In this document: in pieces, positions 1 to 12,795 of the stretch
How positions within the stretch are numbered: position 1 is the stretch's first letter
Layout of the letters: each line of letters begins with the position of its first letter
Assembly (NCBI GenBank): GCA_038049695.1
Contig: CP142461.1
Coordinates: 29,891,001-29,955,000 of the forward strand
DNA: 64,000 nucleotides
Origin: Cinnamomum chago
Lineage: Eukaryota; Streptophyta; Magnoliopsida; Laurales; Lauraceae
Direction of reading: 5' to 3'
Translations under genes and position numbers: made by a program
Notes under the pieces: generated by a model
The model's database searches: none
Told to the model about the DNA's origin: nothing
What the model saw: only the letters and a program-made list of their open reading frames with translations

Positions 1-845
1 CTCTGTGGGTACTATGGAATCACTTTCGGATTGTGTTAGCATTGTACCTTGTGGAGAGTTTGGGAATTTAAGGGCATGTTTAGACGTGGAAAAGAATTGA
101 CAAAATGGAGGTGGAGAAAACACTTAACAGTTAAAATTTGTGTTGTGTACAATTTTTTTCCCTTGTTTTCTCCACATGCTCTCTACATCCAATCAAAATT
201 CAGGGTTCTTGTGTCTTTGCAATGAATTTGAAAAACATGTATGGTTTGACTATTGGGACTTCATGCAAACATGGCTGTTGTGAATACAAGGCATATGGTG
301 TAGTCCAGAACTTGTGACTATAACTGGTGCATTGATGAAATACACAGAAAAAAGAAAAAAAAAATGGAAAAAAAATCAAAGAAAGTTGGGCATCTTCCAT
401 TTAAAGTTTTGATGAATCATCAGCTAATCTCAAATGTGTTGGATGGTCGAATAATAGCATGTGGCTAGTTTCGTTTCCTTTTTTGACACAATTACTAAAA
501 TTTAGTGTACCTAGTCTTCCAAGTGTTTTTTTTCCCCTGATGTGGCTAAGATTCATCAAGTCAATGATCTGGAATCTGGATCACCAAATTGGGGACTAAG
601 TATGCTTTTGGCCACCCTTGCTGACCCCTACACACAGCCAATTGACAGTTATAAAATCATTATCCCTGGTTTGATTTAATCACTAACAAGTAACAATACA
701 GTATCAGCGCCATCATCCATCATCATCATCAAATTGCCATAATCCATCATCATCATCAAATTAGCTTAGTTTCAGGGCTGGAACCAATTGCCACCCCAAC
801 CCCACACACAATAACAATAACAATAAGGATAAATATTATTATTAG
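1..845. other. Intergenic DNA, no gene seen
   Basis: AT-rich sequence without a supportable gene. A short imperfect tandem duplication built on CAT/ATC triplets lies at about 707-762 (two copies of a block of about 27 bases that ends in CATCATCATCAAATT). Homopolymer A and T runs near 350-370 and 525-535 are the only other features. Open frames here are short and have low-complexity translations. Confidence 0.6.
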
Positions 846-1299
846 TAAAAATTTCAAATAAGGCTTTAAGTTTTTGCCTTATTTCAAAAAAAGGACATAA
901 GTTAACATCTGCCCATTTAAAGGCATTTTTTGCGACATTTTCCCTCAATATTTTGAAAGTATCCAAATTACCCTTCATTTAAAGCCATGATATGGTTTCG
1001 GCAGCTATTACACGTAGCCGATCGTTGTAGAAATACTTGTTGTCCTTCATCATTGTGAGGACAACAGTGAAGAAAATGAGGAGAATATGGAGGAAGTAAA
1101 GGAGAGTTATATTTCAATGAAAGGTAACCTGAGTATTTATAAAAAAATTGAGAAAAAAGTTATCAGAAAATAGTTTTAAATGGATGGATATCCTTAATTG
1201 AAAACTTCATGCAAGACTTAGGAACTAATTTGAAAAGTTTGAAACTCATGTCCTTTTTTGAAATAAGGCAGAAACATGAGTTCTTTTTTGAAATTTCCC
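846..1299. mobile_element. Mutator-like MITE (decayed)
   Basis: The two ends are inverted relatives of each other over roughly 70-80 bases. The left end reads AAATTTCAAATAAGG, then TTGCCTTATTTCAAAAAA. The right end, read in reverse, gives GGGAAATTTCAAAAAAG, then GCCTTATTTCAAAAAAGG. The terminal GGGAAATTTC resembles the end of the well-defined Pack-MULE at 20927-22403. Flanks are ATT-rich on both sides, so a 9-bp target duplication is only suggestive. The interior has no protein-like frame. Confidence 0.5.
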
Positions 1300-2179
1300 T
1301 TATTATTATTATTTGCATAGTGGCACCCTCTTGGATGATTTTATGGGCCCGCCACTGCTGATATTAGCCTTTGAATCAAGAAGAAGATGTGATAATTGCA
1401 CCATTTCTAACTCTTTCCACCAGGTTGGCTTCAGTGTGAGGAGTGTACATACAAAACTAGGAATCATATACATTACCTTGGCCATGAATTTATAATAACT
1501 ACTCCCTCAATTTGGTGATTTAGGTTCTAGACCAGCCCTTGAGAACAACCCAGTTTGGAGTTTACTAAATAGGATGCATGGTATTGTGTATGAGGACCGA
1601 TGATCAAGAGGCTAAGACAGTCTTGTGGAAGATCATATGGTCCCTGATAGGGCCAAATAGATCAATAGCCTGCACAACCAAGCCAGGGGGCGGGCTTGTA
1701 AATCTCAATGCCCAAGATTTTAATGTCCATCTCTGTTGAAGACAATGGAGATATGTGATGACAAATAATGGGTGAAAATAGTCATGTGAACTGTGCACAA
1801 GAGATGTTACAGATGTGATTTGCATGGTTCCCATGCAAACTGTGTGCAGATCATTTTCCATACATGCGTATCCTCTTTCAAGGACAAGGAGAAGGCAGAA
1901 TTCATGTTGCAGAAAAAAAAAACGAAGAACGATACTCCATTTAATGCCTAAAAATAGTTAACATCCAAGTTTTAATTTCAGGCTTGGGAATATCTGAGAT
2001 CTGCCCGTAGTGGGCTGAACCTGATCGAACCCAAATTGATGGTCCCATGGCTGCCTATTAAAACCATCTTGATAGGTGAAATGATATCCTGTTATTTCTA
2101 ATAGAAAGCAACAAACGAGAACAACAACACTAGGCTAGCTAAAAATCATAGGAGATTGATTACATAACAACTAATCAAG
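1300..2179. other. Intergenic DNA, no gene seen
   Basis: No recognisable gene, RNA or transposon terminus was found here. Open frames on both strands are short and resemble no family I know. The right part is the region downstream of the DUF538 gene. Confidence 0.5.
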
Positions 2180-2185
2180 TTTATT
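2180..2185 (-). terminator. Poly(A) signal of the DUF538 gene
   Basis: AATAAA on the minus strand, about 20 bases beyond the DUF538 stop codon. This is a plausible near-upstream element for cleavage and polyadenylation. Confidence 0.5.
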
Positions 2186-2204
2186 CTCAACCCGTCCCTG
2201 TCTC

Positions 2205-2636
2205 CTACTTCCCATCTTCGATTTCGAATGCGTCGGTGGGGAACGTCCTAAACAGCCCTGTGGAAGTTTTGCAGGTAAGCTTCCCGGTCGGCGGGTCATT
2301 GACGCTGATTTCCGAGAGAGTAAGCCACACCAAGAGCTCCTTCACCTTGACCCCGGTAAGTTTCCTGACCTTGAACTTCTCAACATAAGCAGTGATCTCT
2401 GAGGCATAAGTGACATGCCTAGCTACTTTGTCAAAGTAGTGATCTTTCTTCTTCTTCTGCTTCAGCCACACAAACCCAGTTTCTTCCACATACCCACATT
2501 CTATTATGTCTTCCAAACGGAGGAGGCCTCTTGGCAATCCAGCTTCCTGAAGCAAGAACTTGGATTTCTCCTTGCAGATCTCATCTCCATAGTAGACTTC
2601 AGCTTTGGCTTTGAGATCTTCTGAGATTGTGGGCAT
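2205..2636 (-). CDS. DUF538 family protein (SVB-like), intact, single exon
   Basis: A 143-residue protein that starts MPTISEDLKAKAEVYYGDEI and ends in AFEIEDGK. Family marks seen are the N-terminal KAEVYYGDEICKEKSKFLLQ, the central LPRGLLRLEDIIECGYVEET with the following GFVWLKQKK, LTGVKVKELLVWL, and the C-terminal TGLFRTFPTDAFE. These are the signature blocks of DUF538 (PF04398). The order and lack of a signal peptide resemble Arabidopsis SVB (At1g56580), a cytosolic-type member linked to trichome size. The biochemical role of the family is not settled. The frame stays open upstream to 2924, but the residues before MPTISED are low-complexity and overlap the TATA box, so this ATG was chosen. 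Length is normal for the family and no disabling change is seen. It has no co-oriented neighbour. Confidence 0.9.
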   Translation of the reverse strand: MPTISEDLKAKAEVYYGDEICKEKSKFLLQEAGLPRGLLRLEDIIECGYVEETGFVWLKQKKKKDHYFDKVARHVTYASEITAYVEKFKVRKLTGVKVKELLVWLTLSEISVNDPPTGKLTCKTSTGLFRTFPTDAFEIEDGK

Positions 2637-2700
2637 CTTTTCTAGAGGTTTTTTTTTTATCTTTCTGGTGATGTGAGATGTGGGGGTGGTGACAAGGGGT

Positions 2701-2707
2701 TTATATA
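2701..2707 (-). promoter_or_regulatory. TATA box of the DUF538 gene
   Basis: TATATAA on the minus strand, about 65 bases upstream of the chosen ATG at 2636. This is the right distance for a short 5' leader. A run of A/T (2650-2660) lies between it and the start codon. Confidence 0.6.
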
Positions 2708-2719
2708 GAGGGAAGCTAT

Positions 2720-4479
2720 TGAATGGGGAGAGCCTTTGGTTTATTTGAGTGAAATAACTTTTAACTACCGACATGTGTGGGTGTATGGGTATGGTTTTCC
2801 TTGACACAATTAGATGGAACGGTTGGAAAAAATTAAAGCACCATAGATTAAATGGGAATGGTTGGATCAATATAAGGGCGAATAGGGCCCTGCCACGTCT
2901 AATATATATGATTGGGTATGTCATGTAAAATTCATATTCAAATAGAGTGAGCCATTTGGGCTTGATTTTGAAGTGATGGGCTGAGTCAGGATCATCTCAT
3001 GTTGGAAGCTAGAAAGAGGCTATTTATAAGTTCTATCTTGTACATTCCAAACCATCGAGTCAAGAGTACTCATAATGCATTGGCTCTGAGCTCAGTCACA
3101 CTTCAATAGGAGTTGGGTTTACCAAATACCACTAGATTGATCACTTGTGTATTATATTCACGTGTATTACATTTGATCAGCATGAAGGTGGTCCTAACTC
3201 CTATGGGAGTGAACTTCTGCCTGGATCCAACACTGATCTTGAGGGGTTTGAATTTTAGCAAGTGAACCGCACTGATGGATCAATGGACCTTAAGCCTTAT
3301 CTGGTTCCAGGCATTAGAGAATCCAGACTCGTGATTGGGTCTGGCTTGTGGGGCCCAAGCGTTCGTAGCCTCTTGGTTCCACATCCTATACTTAATCGAG
3401 GGCCCAGTAACAACGGGCTGTTAGGAAAAATTTGAGGCCCACCCAATGAGATGAACTCATCAGCAACGAAATTGTTACTTGGTGCATAATGTAAAGCCAC
3501 AGTGCACAATTTATAGCCATAGTTATATCGTTCCAATCAATTTGTCATATAACCAACCAGCGCCAGACATTAATCATAAAAAAGAGGAGCTGTGTGTGCC
3601 TTTTAAAAGTAATTGAGAGTGATGAAGGTGGTTGGGACAAGTCGGGATTTATGAGTGGTAAAAATGGTAGAACACTCCCATTGGAAGCAATCATGGTTTA
3701 GGAAAAATGTGGGGAGAATTTCAAATTTTGGTGTTTTTATAATTTCTAAATAAGAACAATAAATAATATAAGATTATTCTAAAAATTATATATAGAGAAT
3801 CTCCATGTTTTTACCATTTTTATTTTGATTTTTCACAATATTCACATTTTCCTGGCAATGTTCTCAGTATTTATTGGGACAATATCATTTCATGTATATA
3901 TCATGATATTTTCAAAATATTGAGTTCATGGAGGAGTCAGTGATACTGATCCAATAAATTTTTGTTGATAAATGTTCTCATGCTCCCAGCTTTATGGTGC
4001 TCACAAATGCTATCTGACCCACTTATTTAGAGCTCATCTTTATATGATCAAAGCCACTCATATCAAGTGGAAATCCTTTTTCCCTTTTCCTTTTTACTCT
4101 TCCTTTTTGGGAGCTAGTGTTTTTGGCGAGGACCCAAGAGAGCCCACATAAGTGGGAAGAGAAACCCACAAAGTAGAAGGATAGCCCACACACGTCGGAA
4201 GAGTGGCATATTCAAGGCATCGGTCTTTGAATAGTTGGATAATGTATGGAGTTGCCAACCAACTTAGCAACCCCTTATTGTCAAGTAGACCCCCTTTATA
4301 TAAACTTGTTGCTGTTGGGTTTGGTTTGACTTTGCCAGTCACATTGTAGGTTTGGCCCCAACACCAAACCCGGTCCACTAAATTGGATCATAAATGTCAA
4401 CTTGGGCTAAACCCAAAACCAAAAAGGGGCCAACCAGAACTCTGTAATTACATGTCAGGTTAGGGGTTGTCGGATTTGT
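2720..4479. other. Intergenic DNA, no gene seen
   Basis: This is the upstream region of the DUF538 gene followed by AT-rich sequence (especially 3700-3960). No gene, RNA or element terminus could be supported. Several open frames of 79-94 codons on the minus strand have no family resemblance. Confidence 0.5.
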
Positions 4480-4482
4480 TTA

Positions 4483-4811
4483 GGGCCTGTTTGGATAAGC
4501 CAAAAATGGAGTAGAGTGAAGTTAAATAGGCCATAACAGTTTTAAATTTCAACTCTACCCTATTTGGATGAGTCTGGCCCAATAGATGAAGTAATGTTGT
4601 AAGCCACATATACTATATTTCACTTCAGCTCTAAATACTTCTATTTCCTTCAGTAAAAGTGGATTCTATTCCAAGCCTTAATTTCAAAATAAGCATCCAA
4701 ATGGAGTGAAGTGAAGTACTCTACTTTAACTTCAACCTATTTCTCTTCACTCTACTCCACATGTGAAATTCAGTTCATTTTACTCCACTCCTCATTTATC
4801 CAAATAGGCCC
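4483..4811. mobile_element. Tourist-like (PIF/Harbinger) MITE
   Basis: A 329-bp element with inverted ends GGGCCTGTTTGGATAA and TTATCCAAATAGGCCC, flanked by TTA on both sides (4480-4482 and 4812-4814). TTA duplication and a GGGCCTGTTTGG terminus are hallmarks of Tourist MITEs mobilised by PIF/Harbinger transposase. The interior has further inverted pieces (AGTAGAGTGAAG against CTTCACTCTACTCC). It has no coding capacity. A left-truncated paralogue is at 49834-50095. Confidence 0.85.
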
Positions 4812-4814
4812 TTA

Positions 4815-5450
4815 GGAGTTGCAGCCCCTAATCCGCGTATAGAATACTTGGACCATGCCCACAATTAGAAAACATGATTAAAAGGAAAAGAAATTAAGAG
4901 GGCATAACTTTTTCACCCAACAGGCACATTGGTGTCATTTAAAAAAAAAAAAAAATGCACTTGAATGAAAAGGATTATGCTTTACAAAGTGATTGAAAAA
5001 GGGTGGCTAGGCTGGCCAAGAGATTAGCATGCAGAAGTCTCAGACTATGTTCTCGGTAAATACTCCTCACAATTTAAATAGAGATATCTGTGAGGAGCTT
5101 TAGATAGACAGGTCCCCTGACTCTTTTATTTTCTTCGGCTCTACTCTCTATGTGGGCTCTTACAGCAATGAAGATATCTATGGAACTATTGAAGTTTTAT
5201 TCTTCCTCTTGGTTTATGGAACTATGAGGAAAGGAGAGTCGTAAATCACTTACTTTATCTTCTAATTTAATAAAATCTTCTTTTCCCCATAAATTTGGGA
5301 TATTTATACAAGGTTCGATGTTATTGAAGACGGAAAGAAAGTTGAAAAGTAAAATATAAATTTTGTAGTAAGATTTATTGTGCCAAATCAAAATCGGATA
5401 CCGGCCATTTGTCAACACATAGGCAAAAATGTTTAGCTTTATATAAGTTG
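4815..5450. other. Non-coding part of a duplicated segment
   Basis: Non-coding DNA between the MITE and the hAT transposase remnant. It is paralogous base for base, with a few per cent divergence, to about 50096-50740. It may be the 5' non-coding part of the hAT transposon, but no hAT terminal inverted repeat was found. Confidence 0.5.
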
Positions 5451-5454
5451 ATGG

Positions 5455-5958
5455 ATGCAGGGGCAGGGGGGCCTGGTTCACAGACCCAAATTTCTACCAC
5501 TGGTGGTGGTAGTGGTGGTAGTAACAGTAGCAGTTTGAGTCTTTTTTTCCTTCAATGCACAAAGTGCTAAATAAAATCTTGTTAAAATGATTGTGTTATC
5601 CGAATTACCATTTTCTTTTGTTGAAAATGAGTTTTTTGAAGAATGGGTCCAAAAATATTGTCTACCACAATTTCACAGTATTTCAAGAAATACAAATAGA
5701 AATGATGCTATTAGACTCTGGTAGGAAGAGAAAACAAATATTAAAAATTACTTTGTAGAAATTCTTGGTAGAATAGCCATAACTATAGATATATGGACTT
5801 CTAAATGGAGTTATAGTTTTCTTTGTATTACTGCACATAATATAGATGCAAAATGGATTATTAATAAACATATAATTAATTTTAGTTGTCTTAAATGGCC
5901 ACATAATGGCATTAGAATAAATACGTTTATTTTAGAAAAACAAGATGAATACAATATT
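5455..5958 (+). pseudogene. hAT transposase, N-terminal half (copy 1)
   Basis: A degenerate coding remnant. One frame gives a Gly/Ser-rich start (TTGGGSGGSNSSS) and another gives GRIAITIDIWTSKWSYSFLC followed by ITAHNIDAKWIINKHIINFS. The second matches the start of the RNase H-like core of plant hAT transposases (the block usually read as TTDxWTS...YMxITAHFID). Reading frame is lost several times. The remnant stops abruptly at 5958, where the partial LTR of the Tat element begins. Its paralogue at 50750-52375 continues into the rest of the transposase. It is a dead copy. Confidence 0.75.
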
Positions 5959-6345
5959 ACCCTTATCCCCACTTATGCTACCAAGTCCTGCGGAGAAGAT
6001 CCTATCTGCCTCGTCCGTTGAGGGCAGTTCAAAGACTCTGCCAAAATAGAGCGCCCGTTGCTGAAGAGTCATCCCCATCTTTTAGGGGAAGACTATAAAT
6101 CAAAGAGCCCCACCGGCGCTTGAAGGGAGAGGAACATTGATCCATGTTTGCACATTTCTTGTATTCTCCTAACCTGTAATCTCTACACATCGGAGAAGTA
6201 AAATTACCGGCAATCTCTGCCTTTCTGGAGTGGACGTAGGTCACATTGACCGAACCACTATAAACTCTCTCTTTCTTCTTTAATTTCCACATTAATCACT
6301 CATTACTTGACCGGTGGTGTTCGAAAACACTTTTTGGCATCATCA
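5959..6345 (+). repeat. E1 left LTR (partial)
   Basis: It matches the right LTR from its internal ACCCTTATCCCC onward and ends in GGCATCATCA, directly before the primer-site signature. It abuts the half hAT transposase on its left, so the usual 5-bp target repeat is not present on this side. Confidence 0.9.
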
Positions 6346-9300
6346 GTTTGGCGCCGTCTGTGGGAATAGATAATTTCCTTTTTTGAAATTATGGTGATCA
6401 CCACAAGATCAACGAGACGACAAGATGACAATCACTCGCGGGAGGGTGAGGGTAATCCTATATCGACTAATCCTGCACCGAATACTCCTGCTTCCCCTCC
6501 TTAACAAATGCTGGAAACCATGCAGCAGCTGGTGACCCAAAACCAGCAGATACTGCAACTCATGCTCGCAGGGCGAGGAGGAGCATAATTTGATACAATA
6601 CTGCAGGAAGTACCGCGCTCAGAGCATCTGACTGATCCGCGCAGGGGAGCACCTCACCTGGGCGCCCATCCCCATGGTGCCCAGGGCCGAGGAGCAAACC
6701 ATGGCGCCCAGGGCCGAGGAGTACACCTGGGAGCCCATCCCCATAGGGCCCAGGGCGCCTCTGCTGAAGTTCCCCATGTCGCCCCACGCGGAGTACTCCA
6801 GACCCTCAAGGTCGCGCCCATCACGGGGTGCCTCCACCCCCGGGTGGAGCCCCATCTGGAGGACCTCCAGGAGGGCCGAATCGCGGTGGACTTCCACCTC
6901 CTCCCTCTGTTTCTAACGATGAGGATCCTCATTTCCAGGAGGGGGGGGGGGGGAGTGAAAATCACAGTATGGAAGATGAGAGTTATTTCCCTGGTTCGTC
7001 CAGGGAACCCAGCAATCACTGGGAGGAAAAGATCAAAGAAATGCAGAATCAACTGGGCGATGTCTTCAACGCCATAATGGCGCAGGCACCGGAGACGGTA
7101 GATTATCTGGTCAGGCGAACGGATACACCGTTCAAGCCCGACGTGGTGAACTACCCACTCCCTCGGAAGTTCAAAATGCCATCCGTGGAGACCTTTGATG
7201 GAACGAAGGATCCATTGGACCATCTGGAGACTTACAAAACCAAAATGCAGCTGCATAATATCCCTGAAGAAATATTGTGCAGGGCGTTCCCAACTACATT
7301 GAAGGGTTCCACTCGGCAGTGGTTTGCCAATCTCCCCCAAGCATCCATAGCCACCTTCGGAGAGTTGAGCAAATCTTTTGTCTCACACTTTATTGGTGGG
7401 CGCCGCCACCAGAAGCCTGCCACACACCTGCTCAGCATAAAGCAGGATAAACATGAGAGCCTCAGAAGCTACCTCACTCGTTTTAACGAGGAGGTACTTC
7501 AGGTTGAAGAGCCCGACGACAAGGTCTCCATGACAGCCTTCCTGGGAGGCCTTCACTCGTCGAGTTTCCTCTTTTCAGTGATGAAGCGTCCGCCAAAGAG
7601 CTTTCCAAAACTGCTGGCAAAAGCCCAGAAGTACATGAATACTGAAGACATCACGAGAGCCAGGCGAGGAGAGTCCTCCAAACCAGAGGAAAAGGGGAAG
7701 GAGCGGGACAGAGACGAAAAGAAGGAAACAAGCAACAAGCGAAGCAGGACTGAGAGGGTACCTGTCAGGGACAGACTCGGTCCTGCCCCGCAGAGAAATA
7801 GACAAGTGTTCACTCCTCTCAATGCCACTGTTGAGCACATCTTGTTCCAGATACAAGATGACCCTACCATAAAATGGCATGGGAAGATGAAATCTCCTCC
7901 AAACCGCCGGAACCCGACCAAGTACTGTCGCTTTCATCGCGACCATGGCCATGACACTGATGACTGTTATGACCTCAAGCAGCAGATTAAGGATGTCATT
8001 CAGCATGGCCACCTCCGCCAGTATGTTGCTGGTAGGGGGCAAGCATTGCCACCACCACCACCTCGCAATCTAGAGGACCAGCAACCGATAGGGGAAATCT
8101 GAACCATCTCGGGAGGACTGGCAGAATCGCTCTTGGCCATGAAGGCCCATGCCAGAAAGGCAAGGCATCCTGACGAGGCATGCCCGTCCAAAGCGCCTAG
8201 GCTTGGCACTAACGAAGTCATATCCTTTTCAGATAAGGATTTAGAAGGGATCCAGCACCCCCATGATGACCCTCTGGTGCTCACAATGACAGTCGCCAAT
8301 TTTAAGGTACACAGAATCTTGGTAGACAGTGGTAGCTCTGCAGATATCCTATTTGCAGAAGCTTATGATAAGTTGAAATTGGGTCGGGAGAGGCTGTAGC
8401 CTGTCAAATCCCCCCTCATCGGCTTTTCAGGGGAGAAAGTGTATCCCTTAGGGGCAATCACACTGCTAGTCACAGCCGGGGCGGCACCCCGAAGTTCCAC
8501 TACAATGGTCAACTTCCTAGTGATAGACTGCTCCTCAGCCTATAACATTATACTGGGATGGCCTACTCTTAATGCATTAAGAGCCGTCCTCTCCACCTAC
8601 CATCTCATGCTCCGCTTTCTAACCCCGAATGGAATCGGGGAGGTAAGGGGGGACCAGGTAGCAGCAAGAGAATGCTACGTCTCTTCAATGAAAGCCAAGA
8701 AAAAGCAGGAGGCGTTGCAAGTTGGAATCTTGGACCCGATAGACGAGGCCACTACAGAGAGGGGAGAACTAGTTGAAGCACTCACCCCTGTGGTCTTAAA
8801 TGAAGACCTTCCTGTTAGAAGAGTATACATTAGTTCTTCTCTTTCTGAGGATCTGGTCCGCCACTTGACAAACTTTCTGAGGAATAACATGGGCATCTTC
8901 GCATGATCACATGCGGATCTTGAAGGGATTGATCCCGAAGTCGCCACTCACCGCCTCAATGTCGACCCTTGCCACAAGCCTATCCGACAAAAGCTAAGGG
9001 GCGCCTCCACTGAAAGGGCCCAAGCAATGGACAAGGAGGTCGGGAAGCTAATAGAGAATGAGGCTATCAGGGAAGTAGCATATCCTGAATGGCTCTCAAA
9101 TGTCATGATGGTAACGAAGGCGAATGAGAAGTGGCGCCTATGCGTCGACTTCATCGACCTTAACAAGGCATGTCCAAAGGACTGCTACCCGTTGCCAAGG
9201 ATTGATCTCCTCATCGATGCCACAGCAGGACATGAACTGCTCTCCTTCCTGGATGCTTATTCTGGATACAACCAGATCAACATGCATCCCCCAGATCAAG

Positions 9301-11877
9301 AGAAGACATCGTTCATCACCCCGAAGGGGACCTATTGCTACAGGGTCATGCCTTTCGGGCTGAAAAATGCAGGTGCAACCTACCAACGCCTAGTGAACAA
9401 AATGTTTCACTCATAGATTGGGCGGACCATGGAAGTTTATGTGGACGACATGTTGGTGAAGAGCCTCGCCGCTGCAGATCACATCGACCATCTCCAAGAA
9501 ACTTTCAATATTTTCAGGCTCTATAGCATGAAGTTGAATCCCGAGAAGTGCGCCTTCGGCGTGGGGTCGGAAAAATTCTTGGGCTTCATGGTCAACTAAT
9601 GGGGAATAGAGGCGAACCCCGATAAAATCAAAGCTATACTGGACATGAGGTCGCCCACTTCCACCAAGGAGTTGCAGCGCCTCAATGGAAGGGTTGTAGC
9701 ACTTAACAGATTTGTTTCCAAGTCTGCAGACAAGTGCTTGCCTTTCTTCAAAATCCTCAGGAAAACTTTCGAATGGGGACCCGAGGCTGAGGAGGCATTC
9801 TAGAAGCTTAAAGCCTACTTGTCCGCTCCCCCTCTTCTTTCACATGCTGCACCCGGCGAGGTGTTATATTTGTATCTCTCTACTTCCCCCTCAGCAGTCA
9901 GTTCTGTCATCATCAGAAATCATGATGGAGTGCAAAAGCCGATCTATTATGTAAGCAGAGCATACCGAGGGGCAGCGCCCAGATACTCGGAGTTGGAAAA
10001 ACTGGTGCTCGCCCTCATCTCGACGGTAAGGCACCTACGACATTATTTTCAGAGCCATACAATTGTTGTAGTTACCGATCAGCCTCTGAAGAGAATACTA
10101 GGAAAGCCGGATGTATCTGAAAGACTCGCTAATTGGGCAGTAGAACTAGGCGAGTTCGATGTCCAGTATCAGCCAAGGGTGGCCATCAAAGCACAAGCCC
10201 TGGCCGACTTTGTAGCTGAATTTACATACTCTGTCGACCCCGGCGCACAAGTCGATCTGCCACCTACCTAAGACATCCAAAGGGGCACCCAGGGCTCCCA
10301 GCCTCTTCCACACGCCGAGGCCCCGGACACACAAGACCCCCTGAGAGCCCAATCTGTTCCTGGCACCCAGGAGGCCTCCCCCTTAGGCCTCGGCGCCCGA
10401 AGCTCTCCAGGTGCCCAACCTCTTCTGGGCGCCCAGGGGACCTCCTCCTCAGGCACCCAAAGCCCCCTAGGTGCCTAGGCTCTTTCAGGCGCCCAGGGGA
10501 CCTCTTCACCAAACTCCAAAGACCCCCTACGCACCCAGCCTCATCCAGGCGATCAGATTCTCTCGCCACAGCCGCTTTGGAGACTATATGTTGATGGCTT
10601 GACAACCAATGAAGGAAGTGGAGCTGGCTTCATCCTAATCAGCCCTGATGGTACACCCATTAAGTACGCAGTAAAACTTCACTTCATTGCCTCTAACAAT
10701 GAAGCAGAATATGAGGCCCTCCTCTCTGGTCTGAGATTGGCGATAGAGATGGACGCCTTGTCCCTTTGTTGCTTACACTGATTCAAAACTGGTGGTCAAT
10801 CAAGTAAATGGGGAGTTCGAAGCAAAAGAGGAAGGAATGCAGGAGTACCTTGGCATGGTGAAAATATTGATCCCGCGTTTCCAATGCTTCCAGATCTGTC
10901 ACATCCCTAGAGGGGAAAATATGGCAGCAGATACACTCGCCAGGCTCGCCTCATCGTTGAAGGCCTCATTTGCCGAACCAACATTCATTGGGCACCAGTT
11001 GGAGCCGAGTAAGTTAGATGTAAATACTACAAACATCAACTGTACAACGGATGAGTCAAACTGGATGACCCCCATAAGGGCGTACCTCCAAAAAGGTACA
11101 GAGCCAGATGATCCCCTCGAGGTGAAAAAACTTAGGATGAGGGCTTCAAAGTTCACTCTCCTGCAAGACACGCTCTACAAGAAAGGTTACTGCTTACCTC
11201 TGCTGCGCTGCCTTTCACTTGAGGAAGCTGACTACGCCCTCCGTGAAATTCACGAAGGAATATGCGGGAATCACTTTGGAGGACGCTCCCTTGCCCACAA
11301 AGCACTAAGGCAAGGATTCTTTTGGCCTACCATGGTGAAGGACGCCAAAGAATTTTCCAAAAAATGCGACAAGTGTCAACGCTTCGCCACTGTGCCAAGG
11401 CAGCCACCGGAGGAGCTGACTTCAATTTTGAGCCCGTGGCCTTTCTCCAAATGGGGCATTGATATCTTGGGCCCCCTTCCGTTGAGCAGAGGACAGTGCA
11501 AGTTTGTGTTAGGGATTTTGTAGATTGCAATTTGATGGATGCATTATCATTCTAACATCATTTGATTTACACACACTTGCATTGTTTTAAATAAACTTGA
11601 AATCTTGTTTTATACTTGCATGGTTTTTAGACTTGAAAAAGCATTGATTTATGCATGTTTTGTTTTCAATCTTGGATGCATTTGTTTTTGGAAAAAGTTT
11701 TAGAAATCAAGCTAGCCTTTGTTTTTAAAGTTTTGAATCATTTTAGGCTTTTTATGTTTCATGTTTTTAAACCTCTTAGAATGATTTAAAACATGTATTC
11801 AAGCTTGGTTTAGTGGCCAAAAAGATCCCCCAAGAAAAATCTTTGATATGCAAAAAATTGGATTTTTTAGGTCCCAA

Positions 11878-12015
11878 GCAGTTGACCTGCAGTGAGGTAG
11901 GTCGACCTACCCAGGGACAGGTCGACCTACTTCTCTGCAGGTCGACTGGGTCTAGAAAGCTCCAACGGTCAGTTTTTTGACCGTTGTGTGTGGTAGGTCG
12001 ACCTGCGACTAGCCG
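11878..12015. repeat. Cluster of AGGTCGACCT palindromes in the solo LTR
   Basis: Five full or partial copies of the self-complementary word AGGTCGACCT occur within about 130 bases: two nearly perfect copies near 11907 and 11931, and variants near 11882, 11948 and 11996. The surrounding LTR is AT-rich, so this cluster stands out in composition. Confidence 0.7.
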
Positions 12016-12197
12016 TTGGGCATTTTTTTCTATAAAAATGAGTTCTTTCCTTTGCCAAAAGTTGGGAATTTTAAGGCCCTCCTTGAGGGGTTTTGAGGCA
12101 AATAGAAGGGAAAAGAACCAAGGGATGAAGGGGAGCATTAGGAAAGCTAAAGCTTTGATTAATGAAGTTAAATCTCCAAGTAGGCTTTACTTTCCTT

Positions 12198-12795
12198 AAT
12201 CATATGTTTTCATGCTTTGTTTTATTTTTGGTAAATCATTTTTAGCATGTTAAACTATGTTTGTGTTGTGTCCTTAACATGTTTTATGTTTTGAGTTGAT
12301 TTATTGTTTTGGATACAACACCATATGATTCAATCCAAGTAGTACTTGAATTGGTAAATCTAAGTAGATCATGTTAATGAAAGAACCTTTGAAATTATAT
12401 GTAACATGATCCATATACTTGGTTGAATCTTTGGTTGTTGTTTTCCATCATAAGAAAATTACTTTCAAAACTATCTTATGTTTTGGACTCAACTTCTTTA
12501 TAAATCATATGCTTTCATGTTTTGTTTTATCATTGGTAAATCTTTAGTAACATGTTAATATATGATGTGTTGTATCCTTAGCATGTTTTATACTTTGAAT
12601 AGATCTATTGTTTTGGATGCATCACCATTGATTCAATCAAAGTAGTACTTTATCTTTGGTAAATCTAAGTAGATCATGTTAATGAAATATGTAACATGAT
12701 TCATATACTTTGTTGAATATTTGGGTGTTGTTTTTCCATCATAAGAAAATCTCTTTCAAATGTATCTTATGTTTAGGATTCAACACCTTTACAAA
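12198..12795. repeat. Tandem duplication of about 300 bp in the solo LTR
   Basis: Two diverged copies (about 12198-12500 and 12502-12795) both begin AATCATATG, then TTTCATG and TTGTTTTAT, and both contain GTAAATCTAAGTAGATCATG and TCCATCATAAGAAAAT. It is a direct repeat without coding capacity. Confidence 0.8.

Noticed and set aside
2637-2924. N-terminal extension of the DUF538 reading frame by 96 codons
   Set aside because: It is low-complexity, has no family similarity, and would place the coding start upstream of the TATA box. The MPTISED start fits the family length.
6828-8102. A 424-codon open frame as a host gene
   Set aside because: It is the gag part of the Tat element E1 (gag core and zinc-knuckle-like segment) between its LTRs.
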